Under the pieces are notes generated by a model that saw only the letters and a list, made by a program, of their open reading frames with translations, was not told where the DNA came from and did no database searches. From CAZKRL01 sp964555295 (GTDB taxonomy: Bacteria > Bacteroidota > Bacteroidia > Flavobacteriales_D > Sanyastnellaceae), in NCBI GenBank assembly GCA_964555295.1, contig CAZKRL010000011.1:1-64000 (forward strand): a DNA stretch of 64,000 bases. The letters run 5' to 3'. Positions 45,424 to 53,738 of this stretch are shown in pieces (position 1 is the first letter of the stretch; every line of letters starts with the position of its first letter). The position numbers and the translations under genes were made by a program.

Positions 45424-46785
45424 ATGAAATACTATAACAACATTCTTGAGACCATTGGCAACACACCATTGGTCAAATTGAATCGCATAACAGCCAATAT
45501 TCCGGCGCTTGTGCTTGCGAAAATCGAGTCGGTAAATCCAGGCAACAGCATCAAAGATCGAATGGCACTCAAAATGATTGAAGATGCCGAGAAAGATGGT
45601 CGACTCAAGCCCGGCAGCACCATCATCGAAGGCACCAGCGGTAATACCGGAATGGGTCTTGCTATTGCCTCTGTTATCAAAGGATACAAGTGCATTTTCA
45701 CTTCAACAGATAAACAAAGCAAGGAAAAATTTGACGCCTTACGTGCCTTCGGTGCCGAAGTAATTGTTTGTCCCACCAATGTTGATCCCGAAGATGAAAG
45801 GTCGTATTACAGCGTATCGTCACGCCTGGTCAAGGAAGTCCCGAATTCGTGGAAAGCAAACCAATACGATAATCCGAGCAATGCCCGAGCTCATTATGAA
45901 ACAACTGGTCCTGAAATCTGGGAACAAACCGAGGGAAAAATCACCCACCTCGTTGTCGGTGTTGGTACCGGTGGAACCATTTGCGGTGTTGCGAAATTCC
46001 TGAAAGAAAAAAACCCGAAAATTCAAATCTTGGGCATTGACACGTACGGATCGGTGTTCAAGAAATACAAGGAAACCGGCATCTTTGACAAGAACGAAAT
46101 TTATCCCTACATCACTGAGGGAATTGGCGAAGACTTCTTACCAGAGAATGTAAATATGGACCTGATTGATCACTTTGAGAAAGTGACTGACAAGGACGCT
46201 GCGGTAATGACTCGCCGAATTGCCCGTGAGGAAGGGATATTTGCCGGAAACAGCGCAGGAAGTGCAATGGCCGGATTACTGCAGATGAAGAATCGCTTCA
46301 GTGAAGGGGATGTAGTTGTAGTTATTTTTCATGATCATGGCACACGATATCTGGGTAAAATGTACAATGACGAATGGATGAGAGATCGTGGATTTTTGCG
46401 CGATGAAACCAAAACAGCTGCAGATCTCATTGCCCGTCATGGTAACAAACCATTGGTAACCATTGGTAGCGGTGAACTCGTAAGTCATGCTATTGATAAG
46501 ATGCGAAAATTCTCGATATCACAATTACCGGTGCTTCATGATGGGGAGATTATTGGTTTTGTAGATGAAACTCAACTTTATCAGAAAATAGTGTCCGATA
46601 CGTCGGCTATGTCGCTCATGATTCATGAATGTATCAATGGAAAACTTCCTACCGTTGAAGAAGATACAGTGCTTGAAAATATCTCGGTACTGATTAACAA
46701 AGAAACTCCGGCAGTTTTAGTAAGAATGAAATCCGGCAAACATCATATCATCACGAAAGATGACATCATTCATGCACTGGCGTGA
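45424..46785 (+). CDS. Cystathionine beta-synthase with CBS pair
   Basis: PLP enzyme of transsulfuration, joining serine and homocysteine (or acting as a cysteine synthase-like enzyme). 453 residues. The catalytic domain (1-320) has PLP Lys44 in NPGNSIKDRMAL, EGTSGNTGMGLA, and the phosphate-binding VGVGTGGTICG. Residues 335-453 hold two CBS repeats, which in animal enzymes bind S-adenosylmethionine. There is no N-terminal haem domain. The CBS pair separates it from plain CysK/CysM, and ADYDNPSNARAHYETTGPE-like sequence supports beta-synthase. A TACCTTTA sequence shortly upstream may be the promoter. Confidence 0.92.
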   Translation: MKYYNNILETIGNTPLVKLNRITANIPALVLAKIESVNPGNSIKDRMALKMIEDAEKDGRLKPGSTIIEGTSGNTGMGLAIASVIKGYKCIFTSTDKQSKEKFDALRAFGAEVIVCPTNVDPEDERSYYSVSSRLVKEVPNSWKANQYDNPSNARAHYETTGPEIWEQTEGKITHLVVGVGTGGTICGVAKFLKEKNPKIQILGIDTYGSVFKKYKETGIFDKNEIYPYITEGIGEDFLPENVNMDLIDHFEKVTDKDAAVMTRRIAREEGIFAGNSAGSAMAGLLQMKNRFSEGDVVVVIFHDHGTRYLGKMYNDEWMRDRGFLRDETKTAADLIARHGNKPLVTIGSGELVSHAIDKMRKFSISQLPVLHDGEIIGFVDETQLYQKIVSDTSAMSLMIHECINGKLPTVEEDTVLENISVLINKETPAVLVRMKSGKHHIITKDDIIHALA

Positions 46786-47016
46786 TCATTGATAAATTAA
46801 ATCCATTCAGCCGAGTTGTTGTCTTGTTATCCAATTCTAGTATTTTATCTCACTCAGAGATATAGTGGAGTAGGATAGTAGGATTGCAGAAACGCACCGG
46901 TGAGATAACATGAACCGGCTCATTCCATAATCCTACCATCCATAACCCCTGTTTCACTGTCGTAGATATGTATTTTATTTAAGGCCCATTACAATGTATT
47001 ATTGAAAAAAAATTCT
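46786..47016. other. Intergenic region with nested inverted repeats
   Basis: No gene found. It holds TATCTC-ACTCA-GAGATA (46846-46862), then 13-base arms at 46873-46885 and 46929-46941 that pair with one mismatch. Between these arms are the palindrome CACCGGTG (46895-46902) and the near-palindrome ATGAACCGGCTCAT (46910-46923). No U tract follows. A TATTATTG box (46996-47003) may be the promoter of the next gene. Confidence 0.5.
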
Positions 47017-48132
47017 ATGAACGCGATACCAAACATCAGTAAATATTTAATTCTTATTACTCCATTCGTTACAAACTTCATAACCTTGAGAGGCCAATAC
47101 TATAATGGCACCTACGTAAATTCCATGAATCAAGAATTGGTTATTTCCAATTGTGTTCGCGGAAAATCATTCGAGTATGTTGTTAGCTGGGGATTTGAAT
47201 CCGAAGGGTGGGAGCAAAACCCTGAAGGAGTAAGTTGCTTTATCGATGGAGCAGGCGTAGCTATCATAAATGGCAATGAAGCAAGAGATAGGGAATATGA
47301 CGAGAGTCAAACTGAATCGCCCAATTTTACATTTTCCTTGAAAACCAATGAAATTTGTGTAAGCACATCATCAGATTACGTCTTAAATAATATGCCGATG
47401 AATTGCGTGAAATTCGGCGATTTCGGCGGCGATGAATTAACATGCTTCAGCAAGGTGTCTGGTGATGGCTCCATTTTGATTAAAGCGGAAAGTAGCTCTG
47501 ATAGCAAATATGTTGAGTGGGGAAAGAAGCCTTCCACAGCGGGAACTATCGAGGGGCCTCCAGACCCATGGACTTGGTCGCATAATATGTGTGACGGACT
47601 TTGTGGAATGAATTTATCGGCTTCCTCAACACTATCCCCTCAGGGTAAATTCAATTATGAGCCAAGTAATATTTGTGATGACAATCCTACAACTGCGTGG
47701 GTAGAAGGCTCAGAGGACTATGGCATTGGTGAGTATTTTCAAGTAGACGGTTACGTAATGGGTGATGGAACGATCTATATCCTTAATGGTTATCAATCGT
47801 CAAGAACCAGCTGGGAAAACAATAGCCGTGTAAAAAAGCTGAAGATATCATATGACGGAATCCACATTTGTAATGTAGAACTGTCAGATAAAATGGGAGT
47901 ACAATTTTTCAAATTACCTGAAGCAGCGATGCAAATGATGATGGGGGAGGAGATAACCGTTCAATCCTTGTCTCAACTTCCGGATGGTGTCATACATAAA
48001 ACCGACGTAAGCGGAAAAATCACCTATTCTCTAGAATCAGGCGGTAAGCTCAGATTCACCATTATGGAAGTATATCCTGGACTCAAATGGAAAGACACCG
48101 CCATCAGTGGTATTTTCAGCTGCGGCGGATAA
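47017..48132 (+). CDS. Exported protein with NADase-type glycan-binding (discoidin-like) domain
   Basis: Unknown protein of 371 residues. The ATG at 47017 is preferred over a TTG five codons upstream, which overlaps a promoter-like box. A signal-like hydrophobic segment (about 6-25) suggests export. Residues 30-165 form a beta-rich region opening with YYNGTYVNSMNQELVIS, resembling calycin-like folds (weak). Residues about 200-365 match the NADase-type glycan-binding domain: SASSTLSPQGKFNYEPSNI, DDNPTTAWVEGSEDYGIGEYF, IYILNGYQSS, ENNSRVKKLKISYDG. In known proteins this domain is attached to toxin or enzyme domains. No catalytic motif is seen here, and the partner or ligand is unknown. It stands alone in its transcription unit. 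Confidence 0.75.
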   Translation: MNAIPNISKYLILITPFVTNFITLRGQYYNGTYVNSMNQELVISNCVRGKSFEYVVSWGFESEGWEQNPEGVSCFIDGAGVAIINGNEARDREYDESQTESPNFTFSLKTNEICVSTSSDYVLNNMPMNCVKFGDFGGDELTCFSKVSGDGSILIKAESSSDSKYVEWGKKPSTAGTIEGPPDPWTWSHNMCDGLCGMNLSASSTLSPQGKFNYEPSNICDDNPTTAWVEGSEDYGIGEYFQVDGYVMGDGTIYILNGYQSSRTSWENNSRVKKLKISYDGIHICNVELSDKMGVQFFKLPEAAMQMMMGEEITVQSLSQLPDGVIHKTDVSGKITYSLESGGKLRFTIMEVYPGLKWKDTAISGIFSCGG

Positions 48133-48164
48133 TAGGTCCTCGACAAAGGATAATTTTATCTTAT

Positions 48165-48191
48165 GACAATTGCTTTGAAGTAGCAATTATC
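48165..48191. repeat. Hairpin between convergent genes, possible weak terminator
   Basis: Arms AATTGCT (48168-48174) and AGCAATT (48182-48188) pair perfectly around a 7-base loop, and the stem extends to GAC/ATC outside with one mismatch. It lies between the glycan-binding protein gene and the convergent microprotein gene. There is no U tract on either side, so termination is uncertain. Confidence 0.35.
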
Positions 48192-48223
48192 ATCACCAAA
48201 GTCGGACAGACTGAGCCAAAAGG

Positions 48224-48328
48224 TTAGTCGTATTTCGGCTTCTTATCACGCTTCTCAGCGCGCTTCTCGTCCTTAGATTTGAGGGGCTTTTTCTTGTCTT
48301 CTTTCTTTTGATCTTTTGACTTACTCAT
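48224..48328 (-). CDS. Lysine-rich microprotein (34 residues)
   Basis: ATG to TAA frame coding a very basic, highly charged peptide: MSKSKDQKKEDKKKPLKSKD followed by EKRAEKRDKKPKYD. It has no signal peptide and no hydrophobic core, and is probably disordered. Such sequences could bind nucleic acid or ribosomes, but this is inference. Support for a real gene is a full TAnnTTTG -7 box (TATTTTTG) 16 bases before the ATG and its position in an otherwise empty gap of 281 bases. I recall similar short lysine-rich proteins in other Bacteroidetes but cannot check. Confidence 0.55.
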   Translation of the reverse strand: MSKSKDQKKEDKKKPLKSKDEKRAEKRDKKPKYD

Positions 48329-48344
48329 ACAATAGGTTTTGATT

Positions 48345-48352
48345 CAAAAATA
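48345..48352 (-). promoter_or_regulatory. Putative -7 promoter box of the lysine-rich microprotein
   Basis: Read on the minus strand this is TATTTTTG, a full match to TAnnTTTG, 16 bases upstream of the microprotein ATG. It is the main support for that gene being expressed. Confidence 0.45.
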
Positions 48353-48413
48353 ATAGAGTGAAAGAAATGGATAACGTCAATCAAAAAAAATTTTCAATTC
48401 ATTTATTCAGAAT

Positions 48414-48926
48414 TCAATAATGCGTCTCCAGTTCCTGTCGAAGCTGAAGAAGTGCAGCTCTGATAGCAGTGTTGCCCACCGCCGCCTCCAATGCCATAAT
48501 CTCGCGACATAGTAGAGCGGCATCATCCCCCGGCTCAGTTCGTGAGGCAGCTATTCTGATGAGCTCCGCCGTCTCTTTACGGGCAGTAACAATAGCTTCC
48601 CAGCATACCTCACTCACATAAATCTGCAATGACATATTGTGATCAAACTCTTCACGCAATGCCGTAACCATATCGGCTTCCAACATACCCGCGGTTTCGG
48701 AACCCTTGTACAACCTTAAAATCATTCTCTCGGGCGTTATGCGCTCCAACATAACAGCCAGTCGCTCCAGCGCAGGAATCCGCAGCGATGCCATGGCCTT
48801 GTTATTGTCAGCTTTCATTCGCAAACTCCATTCATTATCACGACGCTCCAATATCATTCTCACCAGGTACCATAAAAAGGTGAAAGTGCCCGCTAGTACA
48901 ATTGCCAAAATCAATAACCTTATCAT
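48414..48926 (-). CDS. Membrane-anchored unknown protein (DUF7935-like)
   Basis: 170 residues with one N-terminal membrane helix (about 3-25, LLILAIVLAGTFTFLWYLV) followed by a charged helical cytoplasmic part. ALERLAVMLERITPERMILRL recalls DUF7935 proteins of Bacteroidetes. Function is unknown. It lies 11 bases after the DUF7009-like gene on the same strand, in a run with a small membrane protein and threonine aldolase. Confidence 0.65.
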   Translation of the reverse strand: MIRLLILAIVLAGTFTFLWYLVRMILERRDNEWSLRMKADNNKAMASLRIPALERLAVMLERITPERMILRLYKGSETAGMLEADMVTALREEFDHNMSLQIYVSEVCWEAIVTARKETAELIRIAASRTEPGDDAALLCREIMALEAAVGNTAIRAALLQLRQELETHY

Positions 48927-48937
48927 ATGCTCTAAAT

Positions 48938-49273
48938 TTAAGATTGTGTTTGTTTCTCCCTTAACTGTGAATAATCCAACTCCAATATCAGACGTACCAT
49001 ACCCTGTGCTGTTTCAAACTCAGAACGAATCTCTCCATATTCAGGGGCGTTCAGAAATGACAATTTCTCAGAAGGAATCTCAATTGTGAATCCATTGCCA
49101 TTAGCATGAAATGCCAACTGAGAGTGCTTATTTGACAGCAAGGTAATTCTCAGTATAGAACCGTCGGGAAGAAAAAAATCACTCTCTGTCTTTCCGTTGA
49201 CACTCAATTGCTCCCATTCAGAAAGTCCGATTCGACATCGAAACTCAGTGTTGGAAATCCTGATTTTAATCAT
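48938..49273 (-). CDS. Unknown small protein, DUF7009-like
   Basis: 111 residues, predicted soluble and beta-rich. It begins MIKIRISNTEFRCRIGLSEWEQLSVNGKTE, a pattern resembling DUF7009 proteins (an MKIRI-x-N-x2-R-x-RL opening); the central part has AFHANGNGFTIEIP. Function is unknown. It is 57 bases after the small membrane protein gene and 11 bases before the membrane-anchored gene, so it is probably in one operon with them. Confidence 0.6.
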   Translation of the reverse strand: MIKIRISNTEFRCRIGLSEWEQLSVNGKTESDFFLPDGSILRITLLSNKHSQLAFHANGNGFTIEIPSEKLSFLNAPEYGEIRSEFETAQGMVRLILELDYSQLREKQTQS

Positions 49274-49330
49274 TATTCAAAACTAATTCTCAATTGATAA
49301 TTAACATGAAAACCTGAAGTAGTAATTAGG

Positions 49331-49636
49331 TTAAACCGAACCCCGCATGTACAACTCCATTACACCAAACAGTATTTGTGCAGCAAATGAAATGGCCAAC
49401 AATATCACCGTCGCCCCATAAAGATTTTTCCAACGCGACCTGAATCGGTCATATGCTACAATCAGATCTACAACGATGGAAGCCACCCCCAGAAATTGCA
49501 ATAGCATGAACAACCCCCAGTGACTTCTGAAAATCTCATACCACGATTCAAAGACGATTTGAAATTTTCCCATCCAGTAGAATAGGCTGTGGAGCAACAA
49601 CAACCAGAATAGCGTTTGTATTAGTTTTCGTTCCAT
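49331..49636 (-). CDS. Small unknown membrane protein, three helices
   Basis: 101 residues with three hydrophobic segments (about 6-24, 41-62 and 74-92) separated by short charged loops (YDRFRSRWKN between the second and third). No family is recognised. The gene begins 1 base after the threonine aldolase gene stops, so the two are almost certainly cotranscribed; a metabolic link is not evident. Confidence 0.7.
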   Translation of the reverse strand: MERKLIQTLFWLLLLHSLFYWMGKFQIVFESWYEIFRSHWGLFMLLQFLGVASIVVDLIVAYDRFRSRWKNLYGATVILLAISFAAQILFGVMELYMRGSV

Positions 49637-49637
49637 A

Positions 49638-50693
49638 TCAGTACATACCAGCTAAACGGTTTTGATTTTGTGTGGTCGTCAATTGGATAACAGGTAAAAT
49701 CCTTTCGACTTCGACCAGATGTTCATCGCGAATGTCCAAATGAGTAACCCATCGGATTTTGTCTGCCCCAAATGTGAAGCATTTAATTCCGCGTTCAGCA
49801 AGGGCCATCATCGCCTGAGCCGAAGTGTGTGGTGCACGGATTTGGGCAATGACAATGTTCGTTTCAATGGGCATAATACTCTCCACCCATTCACAGCGCT
49901 GAAGCGCTTCACCCATCCTCTTTGCATTATCATGATCGTCCTTAAGCCGCTGTATGTGATGATTCAGTGCATATAAACCTGCCGCAGCGATGAAACCCGC
50001 CTGCCGCATTCCCCCACCGAGTGTTTTTCTTCTTCGGCGGGCGCGGTAAATAAAATCTTTGGTGCCCAGCAAAACACTACCCACGGGTGCGCCCAATCCC
50101 TTGGATAAGCATACCGATAATGAATCAAAAACTTTTCCAAAGTCGGAAAGCGCATTGCCCGCAGCTATGGCAGCATTGCAAATCCTCGCACCATCACAAT
50201 GCAGAATCAACTTTCTTTCTCTGCAGAGTTGATGCAGCGCTGCTAGCTCATTATAATCATAAATGGAGCCACCTCCTTTGTTGCAAGTATTTTCTACACT
50301 CACCATAGCAGTCCTTGGGTAATGTGGATCATCAGCGTTGATATTCTGCAGTACATCTGATGTATTAATTCTTCCCCGATCACCCTTTATAAGTCGAACA
50401 CTGGCGCCCGCATTTTGAGCAATTCCTCCACCTTCATAAAGGTAGATATGGCTCACGTCAGAACAAATTACTTCCTCACCTGGACGCATGTGTACTGATA
50501 AGGCTATCTGATTGGCTTGTGTGCCACTGCTACAATACAATGCATCCTCCATGCCAAACATAGCAGCAGCAGTACGTTCCAATTCATTCACTGCTGGATC
50601 TTCTCCAAATACATCATCACCTACCCGAGCGTTCATCATCGCCTGCAGCATCTGTGGGGTGGGCTGTGTAACCGTGTCACTTCTGAAATCCAT
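49638..50693 (-). CDS. ltaE: Low-specificity L-threonine aldolase
   Basis: PLP enzyme that splits threonine and allo-threonine into glycine and acetaldehyde. It has 351 residues from the ATG at 50693, where family similarity starts (MDFRSDTVTQPTPQMLQAM); the frame runs 26 codons further upstream, through a TACCTTTA promoter-like box. Key parts are VGDDVFGEDPAVNELE, HCDGARICNAA and the PLP-binding Lys198 in LSKGLGAPVGS. It leads a minus-strand run of small unknown genes and is divergent from the YdeI-like gene. Confidence 0.94.
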   Translation of the reverse strand: MDFRSDTVTQPTPQMLQAMMNARVGDDVFGEDPAVNELERTAAAMFGMEDALYCSSGTQANQIALSVHMRPGEEVICSDVSHIYLYEGGGIAQNAGASVRLIKGDRGRINTSDVLQNINADDPHYPRTAMVSVENTCNKGGGSIYDYNELAALHQLCRERKLILHCDGARICNAAIAAGNALSDFGKVFDSLSVCLSKGLGAPVGSVLLGTKDFIYRARRRRKTLGGGMRQAGFIAAAGLYALNHHIQRLKDDHDNAKRMGEALQRCEWVESIMPIETNIVIAQIRAPHTSAQAMMALAERGIKCFTFGADKIRWVTHLDIRDEHLVEVERILPVIQLTTTQNQNRLAGMY

Positions 50694-50774
50694 TCCTAAT
50701 AATTTATGCGGTAAAGGTAAATTGACTTGATGCCCATCACACTTATACTTGCCCCATACAACCGCTTTCATTTA

Positions 50775-51386
50775 ATGACTACCACCGTTGCGGAATTTCT
50801 TGCTCTTGGTTGCGGACGTTGTTCCCTAGCGGCAACACCGCAATGCAAAGTGGTGATTCATCGCACCTTGATCGAACAAATTCGAGAGCTGATTTTGGAT
50901 CATAAATTTACCGAAACCATGAAATGGGGACAGCTTTGTTATACTGCAAACGGAAAAAATGCAGTATTGCTTTCAGCTGTCAAGGGAGCTGCAATCATTA
51001 GCTTTTTCAAAGGTTTTGATTTGCCTGACCCCACTGGAATACTTGAGACTCCGGGCAATGAAAGTCGATATGCCCGTGTAATCAGATTCGCAAGTGATGA
51101 TGATCTGATACGAAAAAGGGCTATGGTGAAGTCTTTACTCGCGGCAGCGTATAAACTCGAGTTTTCAACCACCAAGGTCAAGCCACCTGCGGCCGATATG
51201 AGTTATCCGGATTTGCTTATCAAGGCATTCGCGGAAGACCCATTATACAAGGAAGCGTTTGAAAGACTGACGCCTGGCAAGCAACGAGGGTACCTCATTT
51301 ATTTCAGGCAAGCGAAACAAGAGATGACATGCAAGCGGCGCATTGAGAGTTGTCGAGAAAAGGTCCTCAACGGAGAGGCGCGATGA
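50775..51386 (+). CDS. DUF1801 / YdeI-OmpD-associated family protein
   Basis: 203 residues from the ATG at 50775. The first part (15-130) matches the DUF1801 fold, with ETMKWGQLCYTANGKNAVLLSAVKGAAIISFFKG. The last 65 residues match the YdeI/OmpD-associated tail: DPLYKEAFERLTPGKQRGYLIYFRQAKQEMTCKRRIESC. In E. coli, YdeI has been linked to survival under stress and polymyxin, but the molecular function is unknown. It probably shares a transcript with the LOG gene 34 bases downstream, or the latter has its own start. Confidence 0.82.
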   Translation: MTTTVAEFLALGCGRCSLAATPQCKVVIHRTLIEQIRELILDHKFTETMKWGQLCYTANGKNAVLLSAVKGAAIISFFKGFDLPDPTGILETPGNESRYARVIRFASDDDLIRKRAMVKSLLAAAYKLEFSTTKVKPPAADMSYPDLLIKAFAEDPLYKEAFERLTPGKQRGYLIYFRQAKQEMTCKRRIESCREKVLNGEAR

Positions 51387-51420
51387 TTTTATATCAACTG
51401 CTTTTATAGTTCTTTGCATC

Positions 51421-52002
51421 ATGAAAACACTTGCAGTCTTTTGTGGCTCTTCTCCCGGCAGATTAACAGCATATGTGGATGGTGCTAAGCAATTGGGAAA
51501 TTGGCTTGGCCAAAATGAATTTGATATAGTGTATGGTGGTGGAATGATTGGCATGATGGGCGCAATCGCGGATTCCGCTATGGCTGCAGGATCCCATGTA
51601 ACCGGAGTCATTCCAGATTTTCTCGCTCGAAAGGAAATTGCACACCAAGGAATTCATCATTTGGAGATTGTGGAAAACATGCATGTCCGTAAACGCAGGA
51701 TGTATGATTTGTGTGAAGGCATTCTGATTCTACCCGGTGGCTTTGGCACGCTCGACGAAATGTTTGAAATCATTACATGGTCGCAACTGGGGCAACACAC
51801 TAAACCCGTTGGCTTATGGAATCAGATGGGTTATTTCAATCATCTCATCGCCTTTGCCGATCATATGTGCTCGGAAGGATTTATGGATCAAACCACCAGA
51901 AACCTTTTGCTACATGACGATGATTACAAAAAACTCATTCATCGTATGCAGCATTGGCAGGCACCACCTGCTCCTGGGTGGCTCAGTCTCGAGAAGATAT
52001 AA
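51421..52002 (+). CDS. LOG family protein (nucleotide 5'-monophosphate phosphoribohydrolase)
   Basis: TIGR00730 enzyme that removes ribose 5-phosphate from nucleoside monophosphates, including cytokinin nucleotides in plants. It has 193 residues from the ATG at 51421; the frame is open upstream inside the preceding gene. Motifs: AVFCGSSPG at the start, VYGGGMIGMMGAIADSAM, and the signature PGGFGTLDEMFEIITWSQLGQH. In bacteria the true substrate is likely AMP or another purine nucleotide. It converges on the lamin-tail protein gene with a 2-base gap. Confidence 0.92.
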   Translation: MKTLAVFCGSSPGRLTAYVDGAKQLGNWLGQNEFDIVYGGGMIGMMGAIADSAMAAGSHVTGVIPDFLARKEIAHQGIHHLEIVENMHVRKRRMYDLCEGILILPGGFGTLDEMFEIITWSQLGQHTKPVGLWNQMGYFNHLIAFADHMCSEGFMDQTTRNLLLHDDDYKKLIHRMQHWQAPPAPGWLSLEKI

Positions 52003-52004
52003 AA

Positions 52005-53663
52005 CTATTGAACAATGATTTTGTAGACTCCTTGTTCACCAACACGGAGCATATAACATCCCAACGGCCAAGACGAAACATCAATTTGTGAAGCAGAGTT
52101 ACTACTGTAAACTTGTTCACCCACCAAATTGAAAACAGCAACAGATGAATTATTTGATAGAAAAATTCTATCACGGGCAGGGTTGGGATAAACTTTCAGT
52201 CCATCGGGAATAATTTCATTCACTGCAATTGCACTTCCATTGGTTGCATTGGGCGTGGGACTCGGAAATAAAATCCACTCAGTTGAAGCATCGAAACTGC
52301 GGCCAAAGGAAGTGTCTGGTGCGATATATCCCCATTCAATTTCATCGGCAAGTGTATAGCCGTCAGGACCGCTGATGCTCAGGTATTCGCCATTGTTGCT
52401 CAATCTGAAACCTGCATGACGCACGCCCTGAGCCTCGTCATTATCGGCCCAAAAAAGAAGCCACCCTTGCGCCGGTATGGTTGTGCTATCGGGATTCGTT
52501 GTAGGAATCATCCACTTATTTCTAATCAATGGGTCATCACTCAGATAGTAGCCACCAACGTTTACGGGAGCATTACCCGGATTGTAAAGTTCAATCCAGT
52601 CTTCCAATTCACCGAACTCATCAACGATACCATTTTGGTTAGCTGATAAAAGCTCGTTTATTACAACTGCTTCAGGTTGTATGATTACAAGCTGATTGCT
52701 CACAGTAGGAGTAGGAATTGCAAAAACCATGCTCGATAATGCTCCATCGTTCACACGACCATAACTGGCATTATCCGGGATGTTGTTGTAAGTATATGAA
52801 TCTATGTTGGCTCCGCCCACGGGACCGTTAAGAATGATTGTAGCACTATTGGATAATGTAAGCGGGGCGTGGTCTGCACCATCACTGATATCGTTATCGC
52901 ACCAGATCAAAATGAATCCACCAGCCGGAATAACCGTTCTGATAGGATGGGTTGCAGGAATCTGCCATGATTGAGCATTTCCACTGATGGTAAGGGAATA
53001 TCCGGCAACATTTACCTGAAAGTTGTTGGGGTTATACAATTCAATCCAGGGATCGAACTCATTCTGGGCATCGTCGTAGGTCGAGGTATTAACAACTTGA
53101 ACTTCATTGATGAATACCAAATGATTATTCAGAATCTCCTGATTTGAGGATTCAAATGTGGTGTTATTAAAGTATTGCCAAGTATTGCATCCATCGCAAG
53201 TTCTACCGTAACTGATGTCATTTGCCATCACCGGATAGGTGATACTGTCGATCACGGTTACACCATCAGGTGCTGTGAGCAGAAAGGTTTCTCCTTCCCC
53301 GCTTAACATAAAGCCAGCGTTGTGATTTGCTCCTTGTGAAATAACATTGTCGTAGTCATCATCAATCCAGATCGACAAGAACCCACCCGGGATTATACTC
53401 GTGAGCGCGGGGTCATTGCCCGGAATCATCCACTTGGTAAGACTGTCAGGATCATCACTTATGAAATAACCACCAAGGTTGGTAACAGGATTTCCTGATG
53501 GATTGTATATCTCAACCCAGTCATCATACTCAAGAAATTCATCGAGCTGCCCGGTTTGATTAGATGCCAGGATCTCATTGATGCGCAGGTTGAAATTCTG
53601 ACTGAATGTTGAGACCGGAAAGAATAAAGTGAGCAGTATGAAGTAATAAACGGTTCGACGCAT
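52005..53663 (-). CDS. Lamin-tail-domain protein with T9SS type A sorting tail
   Basis: Secreted or surface protein of 552 residues from the ATG at 53663, which opens a signal peptide (RRTVYYFILLTLFFPVSTFSQ). Three lamin-tail (LTD) modules start near residues 25, 180 and 335, each with INE(I/V/L)-type openings, DDWVEIYNP / FDPWIELYNP / EDWIELYNP and GGYxxxDDP-like segments. The C-terminal tail (about 490-552) has LKVYPNPARDRIFLS and ends in YKIIVQ, the type A sorting domain that sends it through T9SS. LTD proteins may help cell-surface or DNA binding; the role here is unknown. A TACATTTG box lies 24 bases upstream. Confidence 0.92.
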   Translation of the reverse strand: MRRTVYYFILLTLFFPVSTFSQNFNLRINEILASNQTGQLDEFLEYDDWVEIYNPSGNPVTNLGGYFISDDPDSLTKWMIPGNDPALTSIIPGGFLSIWIDDDYDNVISQGANHNAGFMLSGEGETFLLTAPDGVTVIDSITYPVMANDISYGRTCDGCNTWQYFNNTTFESSNQEILNNHLVFINEVQVVNTSTYDDAQNEFDPWIELYNPNNFQVNVAGYSLTISGNAQSWQIPATHPIRTVIPAGGFILIWCDNDISDGADHAPLTLSNSATIILNGPVGGANIDSYTYNNIPDNASYGRVNDGALSSMVFAIPTPTVSNQLVIIQPEAVVINELLSANQNGIVDEFGELEDWIELYNPGNAPVNVGGYYLSDDPLIRNKWMIPTTNPDSTTIPAQGWLLFWADNDEAQGVRHAGFRLSNNGEYLSISGPDGYTLADEIEWGYIAPDTSFGRSFDASTEWILFPSPTPNATNGSAIAVNEIIPDGLKVYPNPARDRIFLSNNSSVAVFNLVGEQVYSSNSASQIDVSSWPLGCYMLRVGEQGVYKIIVQ

Positions 53664-53687
53664 CGGAGTTAGTTTACATTGTCGTAA

Positions 53688-53695
53688 CAAATGTA
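53688..53695 (-). promoter_or_regulatory. Putative -7 promoter box of the lamin-tail protein
   Basis: Read on the minus strand this is TACATTTG, a full TAnnTTTG match, 24 bases upstream of the ATG at 53663. Confidence 0.45.
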
Positions 53696-53738
53696 ACGTG
53701 TTAAACCAACATCATCGTGGTTTATCTCCCGAAGACCT

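Noticed and set aside
47002..47016. TTG start of the glycan-binding protein
   Set aside because: The TTG overlaps a TATTATTG promoter-like box and an ATG five codons later opens the signal-like segment.
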